This document shows positions 26,335-34,903 of a stretch of DNA of 61,773 nt, piece after piece. A program made the translations under genes and the position numbers. The number at the start of each line of letters is the position of its first letter. The first letter of the stretch is position 1. The DNA comes from an uncultured Oscillospiraceae bacterium (GTDB lineage: Bacteria; Bacillota; Clostridia; Oscillospirales; Oscillospiraceae), in assembly GCA_947625355.1 (NCBI GenBank), contig CANQOA010000007.1, forward strand, positions 1-61,773. The letters run 5' to 3'. The notes under the pieces are model-generated. The model made no database searches, was not told the DNA's origin, and saw only the letters and a list, made by a program, of their open reading frames with translations.

Positions 26335-26581
26335 CGCCGTCTCCCCCTTCCGGTCCGATCCGGGCGGCCAGCTCCTCCGGTCCCACGGGACAGAGGATCA
26401 CATGGCCGCTGTCCATGACCAGAACGGTCTCGGTCTTGCGGCCATAGGTGGCGTCCACCAGGCGGCCGGCCTCCCTGGCCTGGGTGACGACCCTCTTGAT
26501 CGGATTCGACTCCGGGGCCACCGCGGCGATGATCCGCTCGGCGGAGACATAGCTGCCGAATCCGATGGGGATGAGCTTCAT
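26324..26581 (-). CDS. remA: RemA-like DNA-binding regulator (DUF370)
   Basis: 85 residues. MKLIPIGFGSYVSAERIIAAVAPESNPIKR matches RemA, including the arginine patch used to bind DNA around an octameric ring. In Bacillus RemA activates biofilm-matrix operons; in Clostridia its targets are unknown. The order yicC-remA-gmk-rpoZ-priA-def-fmt is the classic Firmicute arrangement, supporting the call. Tail after residue 75 is Gly/Asp-rich. Confidence 0.93.
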   Translation of the reverse strand: MKLIPIGFGSYVSAERIIAAVAPESNPIKRVVTQAREAGRLVDATYGRKTETVLVMDSGHVILCPVGPEELAARIGPEGGDGDAR

Positions 26582-26591
26582 AGACAGTACC

Positions 26592-27470
26592 TCACTCGAT
26601 GTTCTGGATCTGCTCGCGGATCTTCTCCAGCTCCGCCTTCATATCGATGACTGTCTTGGCAATGGCGCTGTCGGCGCACTTCGAGCCGGTGGTGTTGGCC
26701 TCCCTGTTCATCTCCTGGGTGAGGAAGTCCAGCTTCCGCCCCGCCGGAGAGCCCTGGGCCAGCAGCAGCCGGAACTGGGCGATATGGCTTTTCAGCCGCA
26801 CCATTTCCTCGTCCACCGCCACCTTGTCGGCGTAGATGGCCGCCTCCTGGAGGATGCGCCCCTCGTCCACCGACGCGTCCGCCAGCACCTCTTTCATCCG
26901 GCTCAGCAGCTTTTCCCGGTACTCGGCCACGGTCTGGGGCGAGCGCGCCTCCACCGCGGCCACCATGGCCTCCAGATTTTTGAGCTTGCCCTCGATGTCC
27001 TCCGCCAGCCGCTGGCCCTCCCGGGCGCGCATGGCGTCGAACTCCGTCAGCGCCTCGGCCAGCACCGCGCCGATGGCCTGGGCGACCGCGTCCCGGTCGG
27101 TATCGGTCTTGTCGGCGCTGAGCACCTCCGGGAACCGCAGCAGCGTGAGGGCGTTGACGTCCCCCTCCAGGCCGAAGCACTCCGCCGTGTCCTTCACCGC
27201 TTTCAGATAGGCCGCCGCCAGATCCCCGTTGACCTTTATCACGGCTTCCTCGGCGCCGGTGGTATCCACATTGATGAACACGTCCACCTTGCCCCGGCTG
27301 ATCTTTTCCGCCACGGCGGCCCGGACCGCCTCTTCCGCGAACAGGCAGCTCTTGGGCAGCCGCACAGATACGTCCAGATACCGGTTATTGACGCTCTTCA
27401 GCTCCGCCGTCACGGCGATGGCGTTCACCTCGCCCTTGGCGCCGCCATAGCCGGTCATGCTCTTGATCAT
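26592..27470 (-). CDS. yicC: YicC/YloC family endoribonuclease
   Basis: 292 residues. N-terminal MIKSMTGYGGAKGEV is the family signature; the C-terminal DUF1732 block (GRKLDFLTQEMNREANTTGSK) is complete. Family members form hexamers and act as Mn-dependent endoribonucleases; E. coli YicC is tied to decay of the RyhB small RNA. Overlaps the upstream membrane-protein gene by 4 bases. Confidence 0.94.
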   Translation of the reverse strand: MIKSMTGYGGAKGEVNAIAVTAELKSVNNRYLDVSVRLPKSCLFAEEAVRAAVAEKISRGKVDVFINVDTTGAEEAVIKVNGDLAAAYLKAVKDTAECFGLEGDVNALTLLRFPEVLSADKTDTDRDAVAQAIGAVLAEALTEFDAMRAREGQRLAEDIEGKLKNLEAMVAAVEARSPQTVAEYREKLLSRMKEVLADASVDEGRILQEAAIYADKVAVDEEMVRLKSHIAQFRLLLAQGSPAGRKLDFLTQEMNREANTTGSKCADSAIAKTVIDMKAELEKIREQIQNIE

Positions 27471-27970
27471 TGAAAATACCTCGCGATCTTCACGATGTAA
27501 TAGCGTATGAGCGACGAATATGCCAGATCATACAGGAAGAACACCACCGCTCCCAGCGGATAGAGGATATACCAGCTCAGCTCCCCGCCGGTGAAGGTGA
27601 ACAGCGCCTTGGCCAGCAGCCAATAGATCACGAAAGCAAAGGTGTACAGCGCGAACTTGCACACCCATCCCGCAGCCGCGCTGTGCATCCGCTCAAAAAG
27701 GCTCTTGGCGATGGGATAATATCCGAAAAAGGCGGTGTACATGATGACCGCCGCCCCCGGGAACAGCAGCGCCCCCAGCAGGCATGTCAGGGCGAACAGC
27801 CCCAGGGACCACTTGATCCCATACATCATCAGCGCGATGCACACCGGCAGGCTGGACACCGCCACCAGCGCCAGCCGCCCCGCCGGCAGCACCGAGCCCA
27901 ACAGCAGCAGTACGACCCCGATGGCCGCCAGGATGGCGAGCCGGGTCAGTCTTTTCGTAGAGGCTTTCAT
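27467..27970 (-). CDS. Multi-pass membrane protein of unknown function
   Basis: 167 residues, about five hydrophobic helices (roughly 10-30, 35-55, 55-80, 100-125, 135-155) with basic ends (KASTKRLTR at the N-terminus). The overall look recalls small ECF-transporter S-like or DUF2232-like proteins, but I see no diagnostic motif and assign none. It is translationally coupled to yicC by a 4-base overlap and starts 1 base after the DnaJ-like gene, so it is a fixed part of the long operon. Confidence 0.7.
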   Translation of the reverse strand: MKASTKRLTRLAILAAIGVVLLLLGSVLPAGRLALVAVSSLPVCIALMMYGIKWSLGLFALTCLLGALLFPGAAVIMYTAFFGYYPIAKSLFERMHSAAAGWVCKFALYTFAFVIYWLLAKALFTFTGGELSWYILYPLGAVVFFLYDLAYSSLIRYYIVKIARYFQ

Positions 27971-27971
27971 C

Positions 27972-28622
27972 TCACCGGCAGCCGATACAGGGGATCAGGT
28001 TGCCCCCCATCATCTCGCAGCAGCAGTCCGCGCAGATCAGGTTCTGGCACATGTTGCAGGCCGCGTCCCCGCCCATCATGTCCATGCCGCCGGAGGCCGG
28101 CCGGTAGGCCTGACCGCCTTGGTTCATGTACTGGACCGCGTTGCGGTACTCCACGTTGGAGGGGTCCATGGTGGCGGCGGTGCGGAAATACTGCCCCGCC
28201 TGATCCATCCAGCCCTTGCGCCAGCATACGCTGCCCATCAGGTAATACCACTCGGCGTCATGGGTCCCGATGGCGTTGAGCATGGCCTCCGCCTGGGCCA
28301 GGTTGTTGGCGTTGATCAGGTTGCGGATCTGGATGTACTGGCTGTTGGCCCGCTGTCCCTGGCCGGCGCTCTGGCTCTGATAGGCGCCGCCGCCATAGCC
28401 ATAGGAATACCCGCGGGAGGCGCCGCCCCCCTGCTCCCGGCTCTTGGTGATGGTGTCGTATGCCTCGTTGATCTCCTTCATCTTCTCCGAAGCCAGGTCC
28501 GCCAGAGGATTGTCGTGGTAGTTGTCGGGATGATACTTCCGCGCAAGGTCGCGGTAAGCCCGCTTCACCTCTTCGTCGCTGGCCGAGGGGGCCACGCCCA
28601 AGACGCTGTATGGATCGTTCAT
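27972..28622 (-). CDS. J-domain protein with TPR-like and Cys-rich tail
   Basis: 216 residues. Residues 1-65 are a J domain with intact HPD (RKYHPDNY), able to stimulate an Hsp70. A Gly/Tyr/Ser-rich linker (about 70-95) leads to a TPR-like segment (about 100-160, LAQAEAMLNAIGTHDAEWYYLMG). The C-terminus is cysteine-rich (ACNMCQNLICADCCCEMMGG... CIGCR), probably a metal site. It lacks the DnaJ zinc-finger and substrate domains, so it is a specialised type III J-protein. Neighbour DUF5685 is a frequent partner in this order, suggesting a joint role. Confidence 0.85.
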   Translation of the reverse strand: MNDPYSVLGVAPSASDEEVKRAYRDLARKYHPDNYHDNPLADLASEKMKEINEAYDTITKSREQGGGASRGYSYGYGGGAYQSQSAGQGQRANSQYIQIRNLINANNLAQAEAMLNAIGTHDAEWYYLMGSVCWRKGWMDQAGQYFRTAATMDPSNVEYRNAVQYMNQGGQAYRPASGGMDMMGGDAACNMCQNLICADCCCEMMGGNLIPCIGCR

Positions 28623-28624
28623 AG

Positions 28625-29503
28625 TCAGCTCCGTTTCCTGTGTATTTTCGCGTTGGCCTTCCAAACGCCGGCAAACACCGCCTGCGCCGCGACAGGAAGG
28701 CCAAGGTAGATCGTGTTGGAAAGGATGCCCGCATAGTCGCCGCTCTCCAGCAGCTCGAAGGCCCCCGCCAGAGCGTTGCGGCTCAGCTGCAGTCCGGCGC
28801 GGAGGGTCCGCGCATCCTCGTCGGACAGCTTCCCGTCCGAGACGCTGAACCGGTAACACAAAGGGTTGTACCGCCCGGCCGCCGTATCCTCGGCCAGGTC
28901 GTCCACCGCGTCCAGGATATAGATGATCCGGCCCAGGTGGTACAGCAGCTCTCCCAATATCCGCCCGCGGGGCCCCTTCTCCTCCGCGGCGACAGCCCGC
29001 AGGATCAGGGCGAATTTGTCCGCCGCCTCATCCACGCTGGGACACTCGGCCTGTTCCAGCGCGTGCAGCGCTTCCAGCTGCTCCTCCACCGAGGCGGCAA
29101 AGGCGGGCCGGGCGGCGGCCGCTTTTTTGTAGGCGCCCCGCAGCGCGGCGCAGGCCGCCTTGCATCCGAGGCGTGCCATCCCGGCGCTGTCCGCGGCGCC
29201 GTCCGCCAGCTTCCACCAGCCCAGGATCACGCTCATGTCCGCCGCCATGGCAAGGCTCGCGCTGCTCTCCAGACAGCTTCTCCTGCGCAGCGGATGGGCG
29301 GCGCAGCGGCGGGGGCAGGTCCGCCCCTCCCCGCGTTCTGCCAGGAGCATGGCCAGAAAGGTGAAGTCATAGTTCACCAGAAACCGGCTGAAAAAGCCGT
29401 ACCGCCGGGCCAGCTCATGGCACAGCCCGCAATAGACGCTCTGAAAGCGGTCGAACTCGGCCACCTTCAGCTCGTCCTTCACCGGCCGGACATAGCCGTA
29501 CAT
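28625..29503 (-). CDS. DUF5685 family protein
   Basis: 292 residues. Begins MYGYVRPVKDELKVAEFDRFQSVYCGLCHEL, with a CGLCH motif near residue 25 and further cysteines (CPRRC near 63, SCLES near 78), plus a helical bundle with LLYHLGRIIYILDAVDDLAED that resembles a prenyl-transferase-like Asp-rich helix. The cysteines may bind a metal. Function unknown; it pairs with the adjacent J-domain gene. No signal peptide. Confidence 0.8.
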   Translation of the reverse strand: MYGYVRPVKDELKVAEFDRFQSVYCGLCHELARRYGFFSRFLVNYDFTFLAMLLAERGEGRTCPRRCAAHPLRRRSCLESSASLAMAADMSVILGWWKLADGAADSAGMARLGCKAACAALRGAYKKAAAARPAFAASVEEQLEALHALEQAECPSVDEAADKFALILRAVAAEEKGPRGRILGELLYHLGRIIYILDAVDDLAEDTAAGRYNPLCYRFSVSDGKLSDEDARTLRAGLQLSRNALAGAFELLESGDYAGILSNTIYLGLPVAAQAVFAGVWKANAKIHRKRS

Positions 29504-29901
29504 CAGCGCTTATAGCCGGTGATGGCGTAGTCGATCTTCCGAAAGCGCTTTCCCAGCAGGGTACTCAGACCCGCGCCGGCCGCAAGCCCCAGGGCGCTGG
29601 TGATGACGCATTTTTCCTGATCCAGCCCCAGCAGCGCGCCCACGCCGTACCCCAGGAAAAGCCCCGCCACCGGCAGCATATAGATGAGCAGCGTCACCTG
29701 CAGGATGGTACGGGTCTCGCTCTCCAGCACCACCCGCTCGCCGGGCTGCGCAAAGATCTTGTTCTGCGCCTCCACAAGGATCTCCTTGCCGTAGATGCAC
29801 TCCCCGCAGCCGGCGCAGTGGGCGCAGGCGGTGATCCGCTCCACGGAGACCTCCGCCATGCCCTTGTCCAACAGCCGTTTCACGATGCCAGTCTGGGTCA
29901 T
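29503..29901 (-). CDS. rseC: RseC/MucC-like positive regulator of reducing system
   Basis: 132 residues. N-terminal soluble domain with a four-cysteine pattern CAHCAGCGECIYG (about 26-38), then two transmembrane helices (about 70-88 and 98-115) and a short basic tail. RseC-family proteins reside in the inner membrane and often accompany Rnf electron-transfer complexes or SoxR-reducing systems; no rnf genes lie here. Role in this operon unknown. Overlaps cdaR by 4 bases. Confidence 0.8.
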   Translation of the reverse strand: MTQTGIVKRLLDKGMAEVSVERITACAHCAGCGECIYGKEILVEAQNKIFAQPGERVVLESETRTILQVTLLIYMLPVAGLFLGYGVGALLGLDQEKCVITSALGLAAGAGLSTLLGKRFRKIDYAITGYKR

Positions 29902-31163
29902 TGCTGTTCCTCCAGTTGCACGTAAATGGGATAGTTGCCATACGCGCCGGCGCTCTCGAAGCCGTCGATGTATACCGTGGTGGGCACCCGTGACCTGCCG
30001 GGCGAGGCGTCGGTCAGGTCCGCCACGATGCGTATGTTGTTGGAGGTGATCTTGTCGAACACGTCCTCCGGCGCCCGGACCGTGACCACCTTGTTCAGAT
30101 CGATGATCTTGGCGTCGTAGCCATCCGGCACGTTCACGACGCTCAGGTTGGTGACGATGAAGGTATCATAGCGCAGGCCCGTGAAGGACATCTCCACCGT
30201 GGCGCTGGTCTCGCCGGACAGGCACTCCACCCCGTTGGGCAGCACGATGTTGTAGGAGGTGGGCTCAAAGCTCAGATAATTCGCCAGCTGCACGGAGGCC
30301 ACATTGATGATGTTCAGCCCGTCCAGAGTCGCCGCGTCGCCGGCCACGGTGATGGACTTGGGTTCGATGTCCACCAGCACGTTCTGGCTGGTGGCGCCGC
30401 CGCCCGGGACAAGATCCACCCCCAGGGCGACCTCCTTGATGGTGCTGACCGGCACGTTCACCGAGAGCGTGTCCACATCGGACTGCACGTCCTCGAACTC
30501 CAGGGTATTGCCCTCGCTGTCCAGCAGCACATAGTTGCCCACGGCGGTAAAGGCGGCGCTGACCTGTTCGCGGGCCACCACGACCTGCACCTTAGCGATT
30601 TGGTCCAGCTCCTCCTCCGGTCCGGTAAAGGTGACGCTGGCCGGGTCGAAGGTCATCTCCGTGGCGTCCACCATATACCCCTCGCTGACGGTCCCCTCGA
30701 ACGCGCCGGTGACCGGATAGCTCCTGGTGGAAAGCTTGCTGATCTGCAGGCCCACGGTGGAGGGCGTGCGGCTCTCCTCCCGGATGTTGGCCTGGTTGAC
30801 GGCGGACGGATAGCTCAGCGAATAGCTCATGGTCCGGTATCCGGCCATGGTGATGTTGGACAGGTTCACCACCGCGCGGATATCGGAGCTGGTCAGCTGG
30901 GCCAGGTCCCGTCTGGTGCCGCTCAGCGTCACGTTGACGGTGGACACATCCTGGTCGGAGACCACCAGGTTCAGCGTGTCCCGCATGGCGTCCTGGCCGG
31001 TGAAGGCGACCTCCACGCCGTAGAAGGTCTTTTTCTCCGTCGCGCCGTAGTTCGAAGTATAATATACCCATATGAGCAGCGCCAGACACAGGCTCAACAG
31101 ACACCAGAACAGGTTGTTGTCCCGCAGGCGGCCCCGGCTTTTGGTCTCAGGATCATTTTTCAT
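29898..31163 (-). CDS. cdaR: CdaR/YbbR-domain regulator of diadenylate cyclase
   Basis: 421 residues. Short cytoplasmic start with LRDNNLFWCLLSLCLALLIWVYY as membrane anchor, followed by four extracytoplasmic YbbR repeats (about 45-130, 135-220, 225-310, 315-405). In Firmicutes CdaR binds CdaA through the membrane and tunes c-di-AMP production. The gene overlaps cdaA by 11 bases; the usual third gene glmM is not in this operon. Confidence 0.93.
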   Translation of the reverse strand: MKNDPETKSRGRLRDNNLFWCLLSLCLALLIWVYYTSNYGATEKKTFYGVEVAFTGQDAMRDTLNLVVSDQDVSTVNVTLSGTRRDLAQLTSSDIRAVVNLSNITMAGYRTMSYSLSYPSAVNQANIREESRTPSTVGLQISKLSTRSYPVTGAFEGTVSEGYMVDATEMTFDPASVTFTGPEEELDQIAKVQVVVAREQVSAAFTAVGNYVLLDSEGNTLEFEDVQSDVDTLSVNVPVSTIKEVALGVDLVPGGGATSQNVLVDIEPKSITVAGDAATLDGLNIINVASVQLANYLSFEPTSYNIVLPNGVECLSGETSATVEMSFTGLRYDTFIVTNLSVVNVPDGYDAKIIDLNKVVTVRAPEDVFDKITSNNIRIVADLTDASPGRSRVPTTVYIDGFESAGAYGNYPIYVQLEEQQ

Positions 31164-32013
31164 CGGTATCCCTCATTTTGCGCTTGAAAAGCTGCTTCCA
31201 ACGGCTGCCGCCCTCCTCGGCGGGCATGAGCTCCCGCCGCAGCAGGGTCTCGAAGGTATCGGCGGAGAGGTGGCGCTTGAGCAGGCCGTCCTCCGCCACG
31301 CTGATGCCCCCCGTCTCCTCGGACACGATCACCACCAGCGCGTCCGAGCGCTCGCTCATGCCGATGCCGGCGCGGTGGCGCATGCCGAGATCGCGGCTCA
31401 GGTGGGAGTTCTCGCTCAGCGGCAGCATGCATCCGGCCGCAGCCAGCCGCCCGTCCCGGATGATCACCGCCCCGTCGTGAAGGGGGGACTTGTCGTAAAA
31501 GATGTTCTTGAGCAGTTCGCTGGTGACCAGCGCGTCTACCGGCGTGCCGGACGCCAGGCGCTCTCCCAGCCGGTTGGTCCGCTCGAACACGATCAGCGCG
31601 CCGGTGCGGCTCTTGGACATGTCGGTACAGGCATAGACCGTCTGGGCGATGACCCACTCCATGGACTGGCCGCCGGCGCTGCGCCCGAACAGAGAAAAGA
31701 CGCGGTAGGAGCCCACCCGTTCCAGCGCCCGGCGGATCTCCGGCTGAAACAGGATCACCACCGCCAGCACGCCGATCTCAAACACCTGCTGCAGCAGGAA
31801 GGTGGTGACCGTCAGGTGCAGCGCGCTGGCCAGCGCCAGCGCCACCAGCAGCAGCAAAATGCCCTGCGCAAAGCGAATGGAGTTGGTCCGGCGTATAAAA
31901 GATATGACAGCGTACACCGCCAGCGCCACCAGCAGCACGTCCACGATATCGCTCAGACCCATGGACAGGATCAGGTTGGCGGAGTCACGCAAGCTTGAAA
32001 GGATATTACTCAT
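31153..32013 (-). CDS. cdaA: Membrane diadenylate cyclase CdaA
   Basis: 286 residues. Three N-terminal transmembrane helices (about 15-95) and a cytoplasmic DAC domain with catalytic DGAVIIRDG and RHRAGIGMSERSD motifs. It condenses two ATP into c-di-AMP, an essential second messenger controlling potassium/osmolyte transport and wall integrity. Two starts are possible: ATG 32013 (used) or ATG 32025; neither has a strong ribosome site. First gene of an 18-gene run. Confidence 0.95.
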   Translation of the reverse strand: MSNILSSLRDSANLILSMGLSDIVDVLLVALAVYAVISFIRRTNSIRFAQGILLLLVALALASALHLTVTTFLLQQVFEIGVLAVVILFQPEIRRALERVGSYRVFSLFGRSAGGQSMEWVIAQTVYACTDMSKSRTGALIVFERTNRLGERLASGTPVDALVTSELLKNIFYDKSPLHDGAVIIRDGRLAAAGCMLPLSENSHLSRDLGMRHRAGIGMSERSDALVVIVSEETGGISVAEDGLLKRHLSADTFETLLRRELMPAEEGGSRWKQLFKRKMRDTDEK

Positions 32014-32068
32014 GATCGGCACCATTCATTCTCTCGGTAGGTTGGTGAACAAGCTATGTCAACTTAGT

Positions 32069-32097
32069 ATTATATTACAATTCCGCGTCTTTGGCAA
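32069..32097 (-). promoter_or_regulatory. cdaA operon promoter
   Basis: TTGCCA (32092-32097) and TATAAT (32069-32074) with 17 bases between, minus strand, about 55 bases before the start codon. It is the only strong promoter seen upstream of the following 16 kb of collinear genes. Confidence 0.75.
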
Positions 32098-32137
32098 TAT
32101 GATTTCTGTTCAAAAGCTTGTCCGCCCGGGAAGAAAA

Positions 32138-32165
32138 AATGGGCGCGGCGGTGCACGCCGCGCCT
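32138..32165 (-). terminator. Terminator after cysteine desulfurase gene
   Basis: GGCGCGGCG/CGCCGCGCC arms with a 5-base loop followed by CATTTTTTC on the minus strand. Confidence 0.85.
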
Positions 32166-32168
32166 TTC

Positions 32169-33287
32169 TCAGGCCAGCATCTCCTTTACCGCCGCCGCCG
32201 CGTCCCGGACCTCCCGGAGGGTGTTGAAGGGCGAGAAGCTGAACCGCACCGTGCCCTCCCGCTGGGTCCCCGCCGTGCGGTGGGCCAGGGGCGCGCAGTG
32301 GAGCCCCGACCGCACGGCCACGTCCCGCGCTGCCAGATGCGCGGCGGCGTCCTCGCAGTCCATGCCCCTGAACTGCACCGAGAGCACTCCCGCCTGACAG
32401 GACGGCTCCCGCGCGGCGAACAGGCGCACCCGCCCATCCCCCGCCAGCAGTTCGGAGAGCGCGGCCAGCAGCTCCCGCTCGTGGGCCAGCAGCGCCGCCG
32501 GCGTTTTCCTGCTCACCCACCGCACGCCTTCCAGGAGCCCGGCGATGCCCGGCACGTTGTGGGTCCCCGGCTCCAACCGGTCCGGCAGGAAGTCCGGCAT
32601 CTCCGCCTGGTCGCTGACCGAGCCGGTGCCGCCGTACATATAGGGCGCCGGCAGCGCCGTTCCGCACAGCAGCACCCCCGTGCCCTGGGGCCCCAGCAGT
32701 CCCTTGTGGCCCGGCATGGCGGCGAAGGCGCAGCCCAGCCTGTCGAAGTCCAGTCCCAGGCCGCCCGCCCCCTGGGAGGCGTCCACGATCAGCGGCACGC
32801 CCTGTTCCCGGCAGGCGGCCGCGATCCGGTCCACCGGCAGGATAAATCCGAACACATTGGACACTTGGGTGCACACCGCCGCGGCGGCTCCCGGCAGCTT
32901 CCGGCGAAAGGCCCCCAGCGCCGCGTCGGGGTCGAACAGCGGCGAGGCCGCCACATCCACCCTGGCGCCTATCCCATGGAGCGGCCGCCAGACGGCGTTG
33001 TGCTCATAGCCCGAGATCACCACCCGGTCCCCGGGCCTTACCAGGCTCCGGATGGCGATGTTCAGCCCATGGGTGGCGCTGGAGGTGAATACCACCCGCT
33101 CCGGGTCCTTCACGCAAAAAAGGTCCGCCAGGGCCAGCCGGCAGTCCAGGAGCGTGTCGGCCGCCGCCATGGCGCTCTCGTATCCGCCCCGGCCGGGGCT
33201 GGACATGGTCCGCAGCGCCCGGCTCATGGCGTAGGCCACCGCCGCCGGCTTTTGAAAGGAGGTGGCCGCACTGTCCAGATAGATCAT
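32169..33287 (-). CDS. Class V aminotransferase / cysteine desulfurase
   Basis: 372 residues. PLP enzyme with the Schiff-base lysine in MPGHKGLLGPQG (about residue 197), DASQGAGG cofactor Asp and N-terminal MIYLDSAATSFQKP. A cysteine in RSGLHCAPLAH (about 325) corresponds to the catalytic loop of SufS/NifS-like enzymes that liberate sulfur (or selenium) from Cys/Sec. ATG 33287 follows GGGAGGCGGTGAGCCC. Overlaps the DUF3343 gene by 4 bases; this pair is recurrent in Clostridia and is thought to move sulfur or selenium. Confidence 0.88.
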   Translation of the reverse strand: MIYLDSAATSFQKPAAVAYAMSRALRTMSSPGRGGYESAMAAADTLLDCRLALADLFCVKDPERVVFTSSATHGLNIAIRSLVRPGDRVVISGYEHNAVWRPLHGIGARVDVAASPLFDPDAALGAFRRKLPGAAAAVCTQVSNVFGFILPVDRIAAACREQGVPLIVDASQGAGGLGLDFDRLGCAFAAMPGHKGLLGPQGTGVLLCGTALPAPYMYGGTGSVSDQAEMPDFLPDRLEPGTHNVPGIAGLLEGVRWVSRKTPAALLAHERELLAALSELLAGDGRVRLFAAREPSCQAGVLSVQFRGMDCEDAAAHLAARDVAVRSGLHCAPLAHRTAGTQREGTVRFSFSPFNTLREVRDAAAAVKEMLA

Positions 33288-33535
33288 GGGCTCACCGCCT
33301 CCCACGTGCCGTCGTCATGGCGCAGCAGCACCCGCTCCGGGCTGAGCCCCGCCCCCCGGAGGACCGCCAGCGCCCGGTCCCGGTGCCGGGGCGCCACGGT
33401 CACACAGTAGGCGCAGCCCCGCTTGGCCGCGTCCTTGGGCACCCGCGAAAGGGTCCCGGTGACCCCCGCCCGCTCCAGGATCCGCGCCGCCCGCTGGGCA
33501 TAGGTCAGGCTGCGATAAGTCAGCAGATAGTGCAA
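33284..33535 (-). CDS. DUF3343 small sulfur/selenium carrier-like protein
   Basis: 83 residues from a TTG start. LHYLLTYRSLTYAQRAARILERAGV aligns with the family N-terminus, which argues against an upstream GTG at 33559. The conserved cysteine pattern is in KRGCAYCVTV (about residues 39-42). The family is predicted to be a carrier acting with cysteine desulfurase-like partners, such as the gene it overlaps. The ribosome site GGGGAGGGGATC lies inside the 3' arm of the ispF terminator hairpin. Confidence 0.8.
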   Translation of the reverse strand: MHYLLTYRSLTYAQRAARILERAGVTGTLSRVPKDAAKRGCAYCVTVAPRHRDRALAVLRGAGLSPERVLLRHDDGTWEAVSP

Positions 33536-33538
33536 AAA

Positions 33539-33594
33539 GATCCCCTCCCCAATGGTCACAGGCCATTGTATGCGGGAGGGGATCTTTTTGGTCC
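33539..33594 (-). terminator. ispF terminator / DUF3343 leader hairpin
   Basis: Sixteen-base arms AAAAAGATCCCCTCCC and its complement with an inner CAATGG/CCATTG pairing; T-run on both strands. The 3' arm carries the ribosome site of the DUF3343 gene and the T-run its TTG start. Confidence 0.75.
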
Positions 33595-33598
33595 CGGG

Positions 33599-34066
33599 TC
33601 AGCGCAGCAGCACCACCGCGTGGGCGCTGATGCCCTCGCCTGCGCCGGTGAAGCCCATCTTCTCCTCAGTGGTGGCCTTCACGCTGACGGCGCTGACGTC
33701 CAGGCCAAGGTCCGCCGCGATGTTGGCGCGCATCCGGTCGATATACGGCGCCAGCTTGGGCCGCTGGGCGATGACGGTCACGTCGCAGTTCTCCAGCGCG
33801 TAGCCCGCCTCTGCCGCCGCAGACGCCGCCGCCCGCAGGATCACGCGGCTATCGATGCCCTCCGTGGCCGGGTCGCTGTCGGGGAAGAGCTTCCCGATGT
33901 CCCCCAGCGCCGCCGCCCCCAGGATAGCGTCCGCCAGGGCGTGCAGCAGCACGTCCGCGTCCGAGTGGCCAAAAAGACCCTTTTCATAGGGGATCTCCAC
34001 TCCGCCCAGGACGAGCTTACGGCCCTCCGTCAGGCGGTGGGCGTCATATCCGTGTCCGATCCTCAT
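33599..34066 (-). CDS. ispF: 2-C-methyl-D-erythritol 2,4-cyclodiphosphate synthase
   Basis: 155 residues. MEP-pathway enzyme making MEcPP for isoprenoids. Start [12 protein letters not shown] with metal ligands Asp/His, [26 protein letters not shown] and C-terminal [21 protein letters not shown] are all intact. Overlaps ispD by 4 bases. Confidence 0.97.
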   Translation of the reverse strand: MRIGHGYDAHRLTEGRKLVLGGVEIPYEKGLFGHSDADVLLHALADAILGAAALGDIGKLFPDSDPATEGIDSRVILRAAASAAAEAGYALENCDVTVIAQRPKLAPYIDRMRANIAADLGLDVSAVSVKATTEEKMGFTGAGEGISAHAVVLLR

Positions 34067-34785
34067 GCACCATTCCTCTCCTTCCATATGAGCTCCGCCA
34101 GACGCAGGTCCAGCGGCGTGGTGATCTTGATGTTCTCCTCGCTCCCGGCGGAAAGGGCGACGCGCCCGCCGATGCGCTCCACCGCCCGGCAGTCGTCCGT
34201 CACCTCCGGGGCGTTCTCCGCCGCGTCCGTCAGCGCCGCCCGGATCAGGTCCGCCTGGAAGCACTGGGGCGTCTGCACCGCAAAGAGCGCCGCGCGGTCC
34301 GGCGTGGACACCACCACCCCGTCATGGGCCACCTTCACCGTGTCCCGCACCGGGATGGCCGGCGCCGCCGCCGTATGGCGGTACGCGGTCCAGAGCGCGT
34401 CCAGGATGACCGCGCCCGTCACCAGCGGCCGGGCCCCGTCATGGATGGCGATGAGCTCCGCCCGGGGCGAGACGCGCATCACGCCGTTCAGGCAGGACTG
34501 CGCCCGCGTCTCCCCGCCGGGCACCACCGCGGACACCTTCCCGAGGCCGTTGTCCGCGCAGAGGGCCGTCATGGTCCCGACCCGATCCTCCCGCGTCACC
34601 ACCACGATCTCCCCCACGGCCTCCGCCGCCTGAAAGGCGCGCAGCGTCCGCAGGATCACCGGCTCTCCGGCCAGGTCCGCCATCAGCTTGTCGCTCCCGA
34701 AGCGGCTGGACGACCCCGCCGCTACGATCACCGCCGCGGCATAGGGGAGCCGGGCCTCTTTCAGTTTTTCCGCCGCAGTACCCAT
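34063..34785 (-). CDS. ispD: 2-C-methyl-D-erythritol 4-phosphate cytidylyltransferase
   Basis: 240 residues. Transfers CMP to MEP. Nucleotide-binding [17 protein letters not shown] near residue 17, IHDGARPLV near 110, and TPQCF near 165 match IspD. GTGGAGGAGCGGCC precedes ATG 34785; a longer open frame upstream has no ribosome site. Divergent from the flippase gene to the right. Confidence 0.95.
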   Translation of the reverse strand: MGTAAEKLKEARLPYAAAVIVAAGSSSRFGSDKLMADLAGEPVILRTLRAFQAAEAVGEIVVVTREDRVGTMTALCADNGLGKVSAVVPGGETRAQSCLNGVMRVSPRAELIAIHDGARPLVTGAVILDALWTAYRHTAAAPAIPVRDTVKVAHDGVVVSTPDRAALFAVQTPQCFQADLIRAALTDAAENAPEVTDDCRAVERIGGRVALSAGSEENIKITTPLDLRLAELIWKERNGA

Positions 34786-34903
34786 GGCCGCTCCTCCACA
34801 TATCCGGCGTATTTGTCCCATATAGTGATTATACCCGTTTCCGGTCGCTTCTGCAACCCGATACCGGGTCATCGCTTGTATCTTCGCTGTGGGAGGGATC
34901 CAT

